A stretch of DNA of 64,000 nucleotides, taken from Aeoliella sp052161615. GTDB taxonomy: Bacteria; Planctomycetota; Planctomycetia; Pirellulales; Lacipirellulaceae. The stretch covers positions 4,216,001-4,280,000 of the forward strand of contig NZ_CP197417.1 in NCBI RefSeq assembly GCF_052161615.1, in the 5' to 3' direction. Below are positions 9,325 to 19,914 of the stretch, piece by piece; the stretch's first letter is position 1, and each line of letters starts with the position of its first letter. The translations under genes were made by a program, and so were the position numbers. Under the pieces are notes generated by a model. That model was given only the letters and a program-made list of their open reading frames with translations. It did no database searches and was not told where the DNA came from.

Positions 9325-9942
9325 ATGAAGGGCTGCAAATTCCGACCTATCCCATTTTTGGAACCCGCCGTGCGCCGCTACCTGCAACTCAACAGCGATC
9401 ATCTGGTCTTCGTGCTACTCGTGGTGATTGCGGTGGTCGGTCGGATGGGCCGCGTCGACTGGAACTTTACCCCTGTGGCGGCGACCGCGCTGTTCGCTGG
9501 CTACTACTTTCGCAATCGGTGGATCGCGGCGCTCGTGCCGTTGTCGGCCCTCGCGGTGAGCGATCTGGTGGAACCCTCGCACTTCAGCCCCTGGGTGCTT
9601 GCCACGGTGTGGGCGTCGATGCTCTTGCCAGCGATGCTGGGACCGTGGCTGCGAGAAAGTGCGAGCAAGGCACAAACGCTTGTTCGTGGTGGCACTGCAG
9701 CGTTGCTGCCAGCTTTGTTCTTCTTCGTGGCCACCAACTTCGCCGTGTGGGCGGTGGGTCCCGTGCCGGGGAGCGCTTTGCAGTTCACGCCCGACTTCGC
9801 AGGGCTCGTTGAATGCTACGTCGCCGCGATTCCATTTGCCCTAAAGATGGTCACGGGCGACCTGTTCTACATGACGCTGATCTTCGGCGCCTGGGCCGCC
9901 GTCACGGCGCACCAACGTCAGATGACTTCCAGCGCCGTGTAG
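9325..9942 (+). CDS. DUF6580-like multi-pass membrane protein, putative transporter
   Basis: A 205-residue hydrophobic protein with about five membrane segments (starting VFVLLVVIAVVGRM) and the conserved N-terminal block NFTPVAATALFAGYYF that I associate with DUF6580 family proteins. Size and topology resemble substrate-binding (S) components of ECF-type vitamin transporters, but no energising ATPases are adjacent. I start at the ATG at 9325, just after the end of the DUF4430 gene; the frame remains open upstream, inside that gene. The tight pairing suggests a two-component uptake unit. Substrate unknown. Confidence 0.7.
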   Translation: MKGCKFRPIPFLEPAVRRYLQLNSDHLVFVLLVVIAVVGRMGRVDWNFTPVAATALFAGYYFRNRWIAALVPLSALAVSDLVEPSHFSPWVLATVWASMLLPAMLGPWLRESASKAQTLVRGGTAALLPALFFFVATNFAVWAVGPVPGSALQFTPDFAGLVECYVAAIPFALKMVTGDLFYMTLIFGAWAAVTAHQRQMTSSAV

Positions 9943-9967
9943 GTTCGCCCTTAGTATTGGCGCTAGC

Positions 9968-9986
9968 CGGACCGCCACGCGGTCCG
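9968..9986. terminator. Perfect 7-bp hairpin between convergent genes
   Basis: CGGACCG and CGGTCCG flank a five-base loop (CCACG) between the stop of the DUF6580-like gene and the stop of the leftward gene at 10017. There is no T run on either side, so it may act with Rho or only protect RNA 3' ends. Confidence 0.45.
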
Positions 9987-10016
9987 CGACCTAAGTCCAT
10001 GTGATCTCAACGCGAC

Positions 10017-11471
10017 TCAGGCGGCTGGCGCGGCCGGTACCGCGGGTTTCGCTTCATCACCTTCTTCGAGTTCGGCCTCGGCTTCTTCCTCGTCGCTCTC
10101 GGGAGGAGCTTCCACCGCTTCCACGCCCAGTGAGGCCGTGGTGGCAGCAATCGCCGTTGCCATCTGCTTGACGTCGCGCGTGAGGTTGAGTTCCACCACG
10201 CTCTTTTGTGTCGCCGTAGCAATCACGGGATCAATGGACTGAATCACTTCGTCTAACATGGCGACGAACTTGGCATCTTTAATCGCGGGCTTCACCGCTT
10301 GAATACCCTTCTTCAGGCCCGTTAAACGCAGCACAATTCGGCGTACTTGGTACTCGCTGGGAATCTCGGTGCCCGTCCCAAAGTTATCAAAACCACCGCC
10401 GCGCATCCCTCCGCCACCACCACCGCCGGGACCGACCGCTTCCTCTTCGAACTTCACGGCTCGTTGGTTCTCGTCGGCTGCGATGTCGGTCGCGAGCTGA
10501 AGCAATGTCTGGACCGTGGCACGTTCGTCGATGCCAGTGGCGGCCGCGTAGGCTTCCTGGTACTGGCCGAGAAGTTCCGCCAAGCGGACACGCGTGTTGA
10601 GGCGAGTCTCTTCATCGCCCAGCGCTTTCATGATGGCCAAGTGGTACTTATTGCCCTCGCCCAGGCTTTTGGTGTTGGCGAGGCCGCGGGCAGCGATCAC
10701 CCGCATCCATTGCGCGACGCTTGGGGAGACGTCTTGCGGAAATTCTTCTTTCTCTACGACCTTGAGCAACGCCGCGATGGTCGCCGCTTGGTTCTCGGGT
10801 GGCAGACCATCGAGTGTCTTGGCGTGGCGCTCAAGCCCGATGAGCGCCCCTGTAATCAGCGCAGCCGGGGCTCGTGGCTCGTCAATGCCACGCGACACAT
10901 AGTCGGTGAGAAACTTGTTGGCTTGGGGCAATGGCTGCGGCGGGGTGTCGCGCGTGGCGTACTTGGCATCCAGGTCGCCCAGCATGAGCATGGCGTTGTA
11001 ACGCGCCGCCATGTGGTACTGGCCCTTGATCGCCACCTCGTACATGAGCTTGTAAGTTGCTTCGGTCACGACGGGCTGTACCGACGGTGCTGCCCCCCAC
11101 AGAAAGCTGCGCATGAAGTCGTATCGCTGCTTGGACATGTCGGCAAGTGCGGCCGGCTCGTACTGAGTCATCGCTGGCAAAGCATACCCTTCGATGTACG
11201 CCTTGAAAGCTGCCTGCGTGGCGGCATCTCCCGTACCGGTGCGGGCATACTGTTTGGCCTTAGCCGCCCCGAAACGCTTGGCTTGCTCGTCGATTGGCTT
11301 GGCGATGTACTGAGCCGTGGCCACGGGTGACGCGGCGAGTACCAACGCCCCGACAAGCGTCACCAATCGGGCGGCATTTAATTTCTTCAACGAGCAAACG
11401 AGGGGCACGTGGGAACTCGCAGGGTTGGTAAGCAGCGGGAGAGACAAGGGTGGTAACTCGTAATCTGACAA
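10017..11471 (-). CDS. Secreted or membrane-anchored alpha-helical protein of unknown function
   Basis: I do not recognise this family. The N-terminus has a hydrophobic stretch (ARLVTLVGALVLAASPVATAQ) that reads as a signal peptide. The body is mostly helical with repeated alanine- and leucine-rich helices, somewhat like HEAT/TPR repeats (about 60-320). A seven-glycine run with GGMRGGG splits it near residue 350. The C-terminus is an acidic tail (ESDEEEAEAELEEGDE) followed by Pro/Ala. The start is uncertain: the listed one is TTG without a clear ribosome-binding site, and a GTG at 11408 would give a more compact signal peptide. It stands alone between convergent and divergent neighbours. Confidence 0.65.
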   Translation of the reverse strand: MSDYELPPLSLPLLTNPASSHVPLVCSLKKLNAARLVTLVGALVLAASPVATAQYIAKPIDEQAKRFGAAKAKQYARTGTGDAATQAAFKAYIEGYALPAMTQYEPAALADMSKQRYDFMRSFLWGAAPSVQPVVTEATYKLMYEVAIKGQYHMAARYNAMLMLGDLDAKYATRDTPPQPLPQANKFLTDYVSRGIDEPRAPAALITGALIGLERHAKTLDGLPPENQAATIAALLKVVEKEEFPQDVSPSVAQWMRVIAARGLANTKSLGEGNKYHLAIMKALGDEETRLNTRVRLAELLGQYQEAYAAATGIDERATVQTLLQLATDIAADENQRAVKFEEEAVGPGGGGGGGMRGGGFDNFGTGTEIPSEYQVRRIVLRLTGLKKGIQAVKPAIKDAKFVAMLDEVIQSIDPVIATATQKSVVELNLTRDVKQMATAIAATTASLGVEAVEAPPESDEEEAEAELEEGDEAKPAVPAAPAA

Positions 11472-11634
11472 TCACTTGCGCCAGATTCCACCTCTTCTAG
11501 GCTAGCAACGGAGGACGCGAAAATCAAGAATTAAGGATTCACGAGGACCGTCGATCGGGCGCTTTGCCTCGTAAAAAAGCCGGTTCTAACTACAAATCGC
11601 CCTTCCCTGCCCCACTTATTGCCCACGGTAGAAA

Positions 11635-12576
<942 letters not shown>

Positions 12577-12580
12577 GAGT

Positions 12581-15016
12581 CTACTCGTCGCCAAACACCC
12601 GCGTGCTTTCTTCCTTGCGGATCGGCTGGGGAATGTCGTCGGTACGAACTTCGACCATCACGCGCTGATCACCTGCGCGAGTTCCTTGCACGTCCACGCG
12701 GAAGATGGTTTCGGCCTTGGGCGCGAGGCGAGCGAGTGGCTCAAAAACCACTCCCTCGGCTTCCACGGCGTGCCGCGTTTCGCCTTGGGCTCCGGTAACG
12801 GTCATTCCAGGTGCGATGAGCGCCGTGACTTGGACGTTCGTCGCCGCCTTCGAGCCTTGATTGACTACTCGGATCTCATAGCTCGTCGAACCACCCACCT
12901 CGATTGGGTCCTGGGCGTCGTGGACTTCGAACATGATCGCCGCTAGGCCCTCGACGCGGACGGGCTGCGTGGTGCGGTCTTCGAGACCCTCGCGAGCGCG
13001 GCCTTCGACTTCAATGGTGTGGTCACCCGATTGGACAGGCAGCGCAACGAGCTCGACAGTGCCATCCTTGCCTTCGGGAAGTTCGGCCAGTGACCAATAG
13101 ACGCTGTGCGTCGTCGCATCGTATTCGCCCAAGTTGTTGGCGCTCACGAACTGCAGGCCCTTAGGAAGCTTGGTGACGAGCTGCACGTCCTTCGCAGGGG
13201 CTGTGCCTGGATTCTCGACGCGAACGGTGTACGTTGCTTGACGCTCAAGGTATCGCTTGGACGGTCCATCGACCGCAACAGCCAGGGCGGGCGAAATGAC
13301 TTCGAACTCGACTTCTTGTTGCACTTGCAAGTTGCCGTCGGCCCGAGCGGTGACGATGTTGACCACCTTGCCCGGCTTCTCGGCCGTCAGCACGAGTTCC
13401 ATGCGGCGAGTCTCGCCGGCACGAAGCGTACCAACCTCGAATTCCAAAGCGGGGCCGTGTTGGTGGCGGACGTTGTCTGGGACATTTTCAAGCAACAGCA
13501 CGTTGGTAGCATCGCCGGTGCCGGGATTGTGAATCTCGATGGTAACCGGTTGCTGCCGACCGATCAGCACTTGGCTAGGAGCCGTCATGCGAAGGGCAAG
13601 CTGAGGTCGTGTGCAGCGAGACTTAGCGGAGGCTTGGGACGCGAAGGTCACCTTGGCAACGCTACCAATTTCGCCTTCGCTGGTTGGCATCAAGTTGATT
13701 TCGAGCGTTCGCTCTTCTCCGGGCGACATGGTGCCAATCCGCCACGATAAAGTCGGACCATTGGCATCGGCCTGGGGACTCGCACCAACGAACTTTGCAC
13801 CCGCTGGGACTTCGTCCTCTACAACCACGTTCTCCGCCGGACGCTGTCCAACGTTGCGTACTTTGATCACAAACTGGCACTCTTTACCGACCTGCACTTC
13901 CTCGGGGGCGAATTTCTGAAGCACGAGCGATGGACGCTGTGGGCCTTCAAGTGCCTTCTCGCCCGGCATCCCGGTACCTTCGTCGATCGAACCACCGCGC
14001 GAACCCATCGCCATCGGGGCGGCGGCGTAGCTATCGGCCGGGGATGGATTCGTCTCCATCGGCTCGGCAGCGGCACCATAAGGCTCTGGTTGGGCGAAGG
14101 CATTGCGAGCCGCTTGGGGTTGTTCCAACGGCATCGATTCCGACTCAATTGACTCGATGGGGGCAGGCTGCTGCGCGTAGCGATCATCAGGGTCGATCGC
14201 CCCAAGCGGCGCAGGCTGCCGGTAATTGTCGGCCGGAGCAGGCGATTCCACGGGCATCGCGGCTGGTGCTCGAAGCGGATTGGCACCGGGGTGGCCCATG
14301 GGCTCCGCCATCGGTAACGCTGCTGCTGCTGCGGCGGCGGCGGGGAGTGCGCGATAGTTGTCGGCTGCTTCGGTTGCCATCGGCATTGGCGCGGGTTCTT
14401 CGAACGCGGTGCGTGCCGCTTGGTTGTCCACAGGTGCGGCCGCTACGTTTTCGGCCGTCGGTATCGACGACGCGCGCAGCGGATTCGCTGCCGGCATCGG
14501 CGCAACGGGAGGAAGTTCACCAAACGGCGACTGCCCGCGTGCGACAACTTGCTCGGCGTCGCGTGGGACGTCAGCAATTGCCTGAGGCTCTGCGGTTGGT
14601 TCCACGCCGACTAGCGACTCAGCTGGAGTGGGCTCGACCGACTCTTCCACTGGCGGGAGCGATGGTAAATCAGCGGGGACAGGTAGCGGTGCGTTCGCGT
14701 AGCGATCGCCGGGCGGCGAAATCGGTAGCGCATCGACATCGGGGACCGCAGCAATCGGTTCTTCTGCGGAGGCGGGGACCACCGCTCCGGGCGACTCGCG
14801 TTTCCAAGCGCTCGCGAGGCCGTCCAGTGTGTCGTTGGGTGCCGAATCCTCTTGGGCCGAAGCAAATCCCGCTTCTAGATCTTGCTGCGTCGCTCGGCTC
14901 AAGTCCGAAGATCCCGGGGCGTACAGCAGGTACCCACCGACACCAGCTCCACTCGACAGAGTGGTGGCCAGGAGAGTTGGCAGCAGCAGACGGCGACGTG
15001 ACTTCGGCTTCGACAT
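12581..15016 (-). CDS. DUF11-repeat surface protein with Pro/Ala-rich N-terminal region
   Basis: I start at the ATG at 15016 (MSKPKSRRRLLLP) because GGGAAG lies about 12 bases before it; the frame is open 18 codons further upstream. The 811 residues begin with a basic stretch and a membrane segment (LPTLLATTLSSGAGVGGYLLYA). A low-complexity region rich in Pro, Ala, Glu and Met follows, repeating variants of NPLRA and DNYRALPAA (about 40-355). Then come four tandem DUF11-type Ig-like repeats (about 364-800) with signatures such as VGKECQFVIKVRNVGQRPAENV, cut here to VGKECQFVIKVRNVG. DUF11 repeats occur in cell-envelope proteins, so a structural surface role is likely. Its gene converges on the deacetylase gene with a 4-base gap between stop codons. 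Confidence 0.8.
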   Translation of the reverse strand: MSKPKSRRRLLLPTLLATTLSSGAGVGGYLLYAPGSSDLSRATQQDLEAGFASAQEDSAPNDTLDGLASAWKRESPGAVVPASAEEPIAAVPDVDALPISPPGDRYANAPLPVPADLPSLPPVEESVEPTPAESLVGVEPTAEPQAIADVPRDAEQVVARGQSPFGELPPVAPMPAANPLRASSIPTAENVAAAPVDNQAARTAFEEPAPMPMATEAADNYRALPAAAAAAAALPMAEPMGHPGANPLRAPAAMPVESPAPADNYRQPAPLGAIDPDDRYAQQPAPIESIESESMPLEQPQAARNAFAQPEPYGAAAEPMETNPSPADSYAAAPMAMGSRGGSIDEGTGMPGEKALEGPQRPSLVLQKFAPEEVQVGKECQFVIKVRNVGQRPAENVVVEDEVPAGAKFVGASPQADANGPTLSWRIGTMSPGEERTLEINLMPTSEGEIGSVAKVTFASQASAKSRCTRPQLALRMTAPSQVLIGRQQPVTIEIHNPGTGDATNVLLLENVPDNVRHQHGPALEFEVGTLRAGETRRMELVLTAEKPGKVVNIVTARADGNLQVQQEVEFEVISPALAVAVDGPSKRYLERQATYTVRVENPGTAPAKDVQLVTKLPKGLQFVSANNLGEYDATTHSVYWSLAELPEGKDGTVELVALPVQSGDHTIEVEGRAREGLEDRTTQPVRVEGLAAIMFEVHDAQDPIEVGGSTSYEIRVVNQGSKAATNVQVTALIAPGMTVTGAQGETRHAVEAEGVVFEPLARLAPKAETIFRVDVQGTRAGDQRVMVEVRTDDIPQPIRKEESTRVFGDE

Positions 15017-15191
15017 GGCTTCGCTTCCCAATCCGTTGGGCATTGAATGAACATTGACTGCCTCGCGCAAGCGCCTATTGCACTGCGCCGCGAATGGCTT
15101 CGGCGGTTAGTATCAAAACTCGCCCGACGATCAAAGACCGATTCGAATCGATGCTAGCAAAGTACTCGCCGTCAGAAGCCAGATCGAAGGC

Positions 15192-16634
15192 CTAAGCCAA
15201 GATGTCGCCAACCACCTTGCCGTGCACGTCAGTAAGACGGAAGTCGCGACCTTGAAATCGATAAGTCAGCTTCAGGTGATCTACGCCCAGCAGATGGAGA
15301 ATGGTCGCGTTGAGGTCGTGCACCTCTACCGGATTCTCGACGATGTTGTAGCCATACTCGTCGGTCGAGCCGTACGAGAGTCCGGCCTTGGTGCCAGCAC
15401 CCGCGAGCCAGACGCTAAAGCACTTGGGGTGATGGTCGCGGCCATAGTTGCCGTTCTTCATCTCCCCTTGGCAGTAGGCCGTCCGCCCAAACTCGCCCCC
15501 CCAAACCACCAGCGTGTCGTCGAGCAGGCCGCGTTGCTTCAGGTCTCGCAGCAGGGCAGCGGTGGGTTGGTCGGTGTCGCGGCACTGCTTCGTCAGATGG
15601 TCGGGCAGGTTGTCGTGTTGATCCCAGCCCATGTGGAAGAGCTGAATGAATCGCACGTCACGCTCCGCCAGCCGGCGAGCTAGCAGGCAATTTCGGGCGT
15701 AGGTTCCCGGTTTGTGAACGTCGGGCCCGTACATATCGAGTACTTGCTGCGACTCGTTCGAAATGTCGGTAAGGTCGGGCACCGATGCCTGCATGCGAAA
15801 GGCGAGTTCGTACTGCTCGATGCGGGACAGAGCTTCTGGGTCCTGGTGCTGCTGGTAGCTCTGGCGATTTAGCTCGGCCAGGTCGTCGAGCATCTCGCGG
15901 CGGAAGCCCGTGCTGCAACCTGCGGGATTGGCTAAGTAGAGCACAGGATCACCGCCACCGCGCAGCTTCACTCCTTGATAGCTGGAAGGCAGAAAACCTG
16001 TCCCCCACAGGCGGTCGTAGAGCGGTTGGTCACCCAGTCGCCCTGTGCCGCGCGACACCATCACCACGTACGCCGGCAAATCGCGGCTCTCGCTACCCAG
16101 CCCGTAAGCGAGCCACGCCCCCATGCTGGGGCGGCCTGCTACCTGCGAGCCGGTTTGACAAAACGTGATCGCCGGATCGTGGTTGATCGCTTCGGTGTGC
16201 ATCGAGCGGATGATGCACAGGTCGTCGGCCACCTCTGCGGTGTGCGACAACAACTCGCTCATCTCCGCACCACACTGGCCATGCCTAGCGAACGAGAACT
16301 TAGACGGCACGAGCGGAAAGCTCGCCTGACCGGAGGTCATTCCGGTAAGGCGCTGCCCCATGCGAATCGAGTCGGGCAAATCCACGCCGGCCATTTTGCC
16401 CAGCAGCGGCTTGTGGTCGAGCAACTCGTGCTGCGCAGGGGCGCCCGACTGAAACAGGTAGATGACTCGCTTCGCCTTGGGCGCTACCGAGGGAACGTAC
16501 GCAGGTACGGAACTCCCCTGCACCGTGGGCGCAAATCCTCCGAGCGAGCCAAAGGCCATCGCGCCTAGTCCGACACCGCTCCTGCCCAGGAAGTGCCGGC
16601 GATTGAAGTGCTGCACGTGTGCGAGAGGATTCAT
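15192..16634 (-). CDS. Tat-exported DUF1501 protein
   Basis: The N-terminus carries a twin-arginine-like signal (NRRHFLGRSGVGLGAMAFGSLGG), shown here as NRRHFLGRSG then a hydrophobic stretch. The remaining about 440 residues fit DUF1501, a sulfatase/alkaline-phosphatase-superfamily relative: RVIYLFQSGAPAQHELLD near the start, FIQLFHMGWDQHDNLPDH in the middle, and LVVWGGEFGRT with GRDHHPKCFSVWLAGAG towards the end, which supply His/Asp metal-ligand candidates. It starts 4 bases after the DUF1553 gene stops, with AAGGACT as ribosome-binding site, so the two are one operon. This pair is abundant in Planctomycetes and is thought to act on external polymers, but the reaction is unknown. Confidence 0.9.
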   Translation of the reverse strand: MNPLAHVQHFNRRHFLGRSGVGLGAMAFGSLGGFAPTVQGSSVPAYVPSVAPKAKRVIYLFQSGAPAQHELLDHKPLLGKMAGVDLPDSIRMGQRLTGMTSGQASFPLVPSKFSFARHGQCGAEMSELLSHTAEVADDLCIIRSMHTEAINHDPAITFCQTGSQVAGRPSMGAWLAYGLGSESRDLPAYVVMVSRGTGRLGDQPLYDRLWGTGFLPSSYQGVKLRGGGDPVLYLANPAGCSTGFRREMLDDLAELNRQSYQQHQDPEALSRIEQYELAFRMQASVPDLTDISNESQQVLDMYGPDVHKPGTYARNCLLARRLAERDVRFIQLFHMGWDQHDNLPDHLTKQCRDTDQPTAALLRDLKQRGLLDDTLVVWGGEFGRTAYCQGEMKNGNYGRDHHPKCFSVWLAGAGTKAGLSYGSTDEYGYNIVENPVEVHDLNATILHLLGVDHLKLTYRFQGRDFRLTDVHGKVVGDILA

Positions 16635-16638
16635 GGTG

Positions 16639-19600
16639 TTAGTCCTTAGTAACCGCTTCGTCGAGGTTCAGTATCAAGCTTGCCGTCGCCGCGTACGCGG
16701 CGAGCGTCACATCGTCCACACCCTCGGCTCCCCGCGCTGATTCCCCATGTTGGATGAACTCCTTCGCTGCGTACGGATCGGCAGCAAAGTGGTGCTGATA
16801 TTTCTCAAGTACGGCGACCAGCTTCTTCAGCTCTTCGCCCCGTGGCTCGCGAGCGGTGAGACTCTCGAAGGCGATGGCGAGGCGGCTCTCGACGCTCGCG
16901 TTGCCATCCTCAAGCATCATCGCCGCCAGCTTGCGAGCGGCTTCCACGTAAGTGACATCGTTCAGAAGTGCGAGTGCCTGCTGCGGAGTATTGGTTGGTG
17001 CACGCTTTATCTGGCAAATCTCCCAGCTCGGTGCGTCGAATGTGCTGAGGGAAGGATGAGGCACCGTCCGCTTCCGGTAAATGTAGAGACTGCGGCGATA
17101 GAGCGCCTCGCCGTGATCCTGGGTGTAAGTCTCATGAGCCCCGCCGGCGAGTTCGGCCCAAAGACCTTCGGGCTGGTAAGGCATGACGCTTGGGCCGCCC
17201 ATCGTAGGCGTAAGCAATCCGCTAACCGTAAGGGCATTGTCGCGAATCAACTCGGCCGTAAGACGAACGCGAGGGCCGCGCGCGAGTAGCAAATTGTTAG
17301 CATCGCGTTCTTGCAGCTCTGCCGACCGGGCGGAAGATTGCTGGTATGTGGCGCTCGTTACGATCAGCCGCTGCAGGTGCTGCAAGTCCCAGCCACTCTC
17401 GATCAACTCGACGGCAAGCCAGTCAAGTAACTCCGGATGCGAAGGAACCTCGGATTGAACACCAAAATTCTCCGGCGATGCGACGAGCCCGCGCCCGAAG
17501 AACTTGGTCCAAAGGCGGTTCACCATCACTCGCGCGGTGAGCGGATTCTCCCGCGACACCAACCAGTTCGCCAGAGCCAGTCGATCGTGTTTGCCCTCGG
17601 CAAGCGGTGGCAGGAAACTGGGAACGTCAGCGTCAACGGGCTGGTCTTTATCGGGCTGATCATAGAGTCCACGCTTCAGGACAAACGTTGGACGTCGCTC
17701 CTCACGTTCCTCCATCACCATCACGCTGGGAAGCTTCTCTTCGAATTCCTTGAGTTCCGTCTCAAGCTGCTTGACTTCGTCGCGAATGGCTCGCTTTCGC
17801 GCCGCGATTAGCTCGGACGACAACGCGCCAACCTCCTTGGCGGCGTCATCGTCCACGACGGCAGCAGTTTGCAGATGCAGAGCTAGAAGGTGCTGGGCGA
17901 GTTGCCGCTGTACCTCGACGATGCTCAGCGGTCGATCGAAGAATTCGACCTCCGCAAGTTCGCCCGCGAAGTAGAGCTCGTCCGAACGTTGCCCCAGTCG
18001 CAATGGCTGTGTGCTCTCGATGGTAGCGTTCAGTGTGTCGTTGTGTGTGTCGAGCTCCACGGGCCGGCCATTGACGTAACATCGCACTCCGGACGCACGC
18101 GACGATCCGTCGTAGGTCACGGTGCATTGGCTCCACTGGCCTTTGGGCAGGGGGGTCTTCGAAGTTACCTTCAACGAACTCTCGGGCCAGGCATGAATCA
18201 GATGAACTGAGAGCCTTTCCCCATCAATGAGCGAGATATCGAAGCCTCGCCTCCCCTCCCCCCCGTCCATCCGCGACACTAGGGCACCATCCGATACGGG
18301 CTTAACCCATAGGCTACAGGTAAATCCCGACTCGCGATTCGGCGCCCACAGGTTGCCGCACACGAGTCCACCGTGGACAAATCGTGCTACGGAGCCGGGC
18401 AAGCCAACCCCGAACTGGACCGGTTCCCTACTGGATCCGCCGGTTTGCATCATTCCACCGGCTGGAGTATCCATCCCTCCGCCATCCGCGGTCAGCGTTA
18501 GGTGAACCTTGGCTTCCAGCGGGTCGCCACCAGCAAGTTCCTCCAGCTGATCAAGCATCTCTTCGGAAGTCGTGTGCGACTTAAGGGTGCTTCGCATCTT
18601 GCGGAGCGACGCGATTTGCTTGGCTCGTTCAGCAAGTTCCGCCTCTTGCTCGACGCTGGGAACCGTTATCTTCGGCGCGACGTTACCACGTGTTTCGGTG
18701 ACGACCCCCTGCTCGGCGATGTTGTTGAAGAAGGCGTAGAACTCGTAGAACTCGCGCTGGCTGATTGGATCGTACTTGTGATCGTGACACCGCGCGCAGC
18801 CCATTGTCAGACCCAGAAACACTGAGCTGGTCGTCTCTACCCGGTCAACCACGTTCTCAACGAGCCATTCCTCGTCGATCGAACCTGCCTCTGTCACCGT
18901 GCGGTTGTTGCGGTTGAATCCGGTCGCCACACGTTGGCTACGGGTGGGGTTTGGTAAGAGATCACCGGCGAGTTGCTCGATCGTAAACTGGTCGTACGGC
19001 ATGTTGGCGTTGAACGCCTTGATCACCCAGTCGCGCCAAGGCCACATGTGCCGGGCGAAGTCGTTCTGGTAGCCGTTCGAGTCAGCGTAGCGAGCTCCAT
19101 CCAGCCAATCGATGGCCATCCGCTCGCCGTAGTGGGGCGACGCGAACAATTGGTCCACTAATCGACCAACGGCCTCGGGCGACTCATCGGATGCAAACTC
19201 GTGGAGCTGCGACAGCGAGGGGGGAATTCCCACCAAGTCTAGGTGGATGCGCCGTGCAAGTTTGCCGGGCTCCGCTTTTCTGGTTGGAGCAAGCCCTTCC
19301 GCTTCGAGCCGCGCGAGAACGAAACGATCGATGGCATTCTGCGCCCACGCCTCGTTCTTGACCTTCGGGACCTCAGGCCTTGCGACCGATTCGAACGCCC
19401 AGTGCTGCTTGTACTTAGCTCCTTCCGCGATCCAACGCGTAAGCAATTCACGCTCCGCGGCCGATAGTGTCTTCCCGCTGTCAGCGGGTGGCATCAGCTC
19501 CGAATCGTCGTCGGAGATGATTCGCTTTACGAGCTCACTAGCATCAACGTCTCCCGGGACGATTGCCCGCAGGCCCGAATCGAGTTCGGCCGTAGCGAGC

Positions 19601-19821
19601 TCAAAACCATCCAGTCGCAGACCCGCTTCGCGTGCTTCGGCATCGGGGCCGTGGCACAGAAAGCATCGGTCGGAAAGTACTGGCAAGACATCGCGTGAGA
19701 AATCGACCTTCGGCGATTCTGCCATGGAGATGGCCGCCATGGGCAACAGTGCCGCGACCACAATTCCACGCAGCCACAAATTGGGGATTATCTCGCAGAT
19801 AGAACGCTCGATTGGAGACAT
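16639..19821 (-). CDS. PSCyt1-DUF1549-LamG-DUF1553 multidomain secreted cytochrome-like protein
   Basis: A 1060-residue secreted protein with the classic Planctomycete domain order. A signal peptide (about 1-34) is followed by a PSCyt1 c-type cytochrome domain (about 38-135) with the heme motif CFLCH at 53-57 and a likely distal Met in ELMPPADSG. DUF1549 (about 155-370) contains a second CxxCH (CARCH, 342-346) in MGCARCHDHKYDPIS. A LamG-like concanavalin domain (about 450-640) and DUF1553 (about 760-1010, starting near LANWLVSRENPLTARV) complete it. LamG suggests carbohydrate binding, and the hemes suggest electron transfer. It is co-transcribed with the DUF1501 gene and may follow the tandem PEP-CTERM gene 93 bases upstream. 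Confidence 0.93.
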   Translation of the reverse strand: MSPIERSICEIIPNLWLRGIVVAALLPMAAISMAESPKVDFSRDVLPVLSDRCFLCHGPDAEAREAGLRLDGFELATAELDSGLRAIVPGDVDASELVKRIISDDDSELMPPADSGKTLSAAERELLTRWIAEGAKYKQHWAFESVARPEVPKVKNEAWAQNAIDRFVLARLEAEGLAPTRKAEPGKLARRIHLDLVGIPPSLSQLHEFASDESPEAVGRLVDQLFASPHYGERMAIDWLDGARYADSNGYQNDFARHMWPWRDWVIKAFNANMPYDQFTIEQLAGDLLPNPTRSQRVATGFNRNNRTVTEAGSIDEEWLVENVVDRVETTSSVFLGLTMGCARCHDHKYDPISQREFYEFYAFFNNIAEQGVVTETRGNVAPKITVPSVEQEAELAERAKQIASLRKMRSTLKSHTTSEEMLDQLEELAGGDPLEAKVHLTLTADGGGMDTPAGGMMQTGGSSREPVQFGVGLPGSVARFVHGGLVCGNLWAPNRESGFTCSLWVKPVSDGALVSRMDGGEGRRGFDISLIDGERLSVHLIHAWPESSLKVTSKTPLPKGQWSQCTVTYDGSSRASGVRCYVNGRPVELDTHNDTLNATIESTQPLRLGQRSDELYFAGELAEVEFFDRPLSIVEVQRQLAQHLLALHLQTAAVVDDDAAKEVGALSSELIAARKRAIRDEVKQLETELKEFEEKLPSVMVMEEREERRPTFVLKRGLYDQPDKDQPVDADVPSFLPPLAEGKHDRLALANWLVSRENPLTARVMVNRLWTKFFGRGLVASPENFGVQSEVPSHPELLDWLAVELIESGWDLQHLQRLIVTSATYQQSSARSAELQERDANNLLLARGPRVRLTAELIRDNALTVSGLLTPTMGGPSVMPYQPEGLWAELAGGAHETYTQDHGEALYRRSLYIYRKRTVPHPSLSTFDAPSWEICQIKRAPTNTPQQALALLNDVTYVEAARKLAAMMLEDGNASVESRLAIAFESLTAREPRGEELKKLVAVLEKYQHHFAADPYAAKEFIQHGESARGAEGVDDVTLAAYAATASLILNLDEAVTKD

Positions 19822-19914
19822 CAGAATTCAGAAACCGTACACGGGCTGCGACGCCAGATGGGTCGCGCGATGGGGAGCCTGTAGAAACTTGCTCGGCCTG
19901 ATGGCCGCGGGATA

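Noticed and set aside
13930..15057. A 375-codon open frame opposite the DUF11-repeat gene
   Set aside because: Ser/Arg/Pro-rich translation without motifs; the repetitive low-complexity codons of the real gene keep the opposite strand open.
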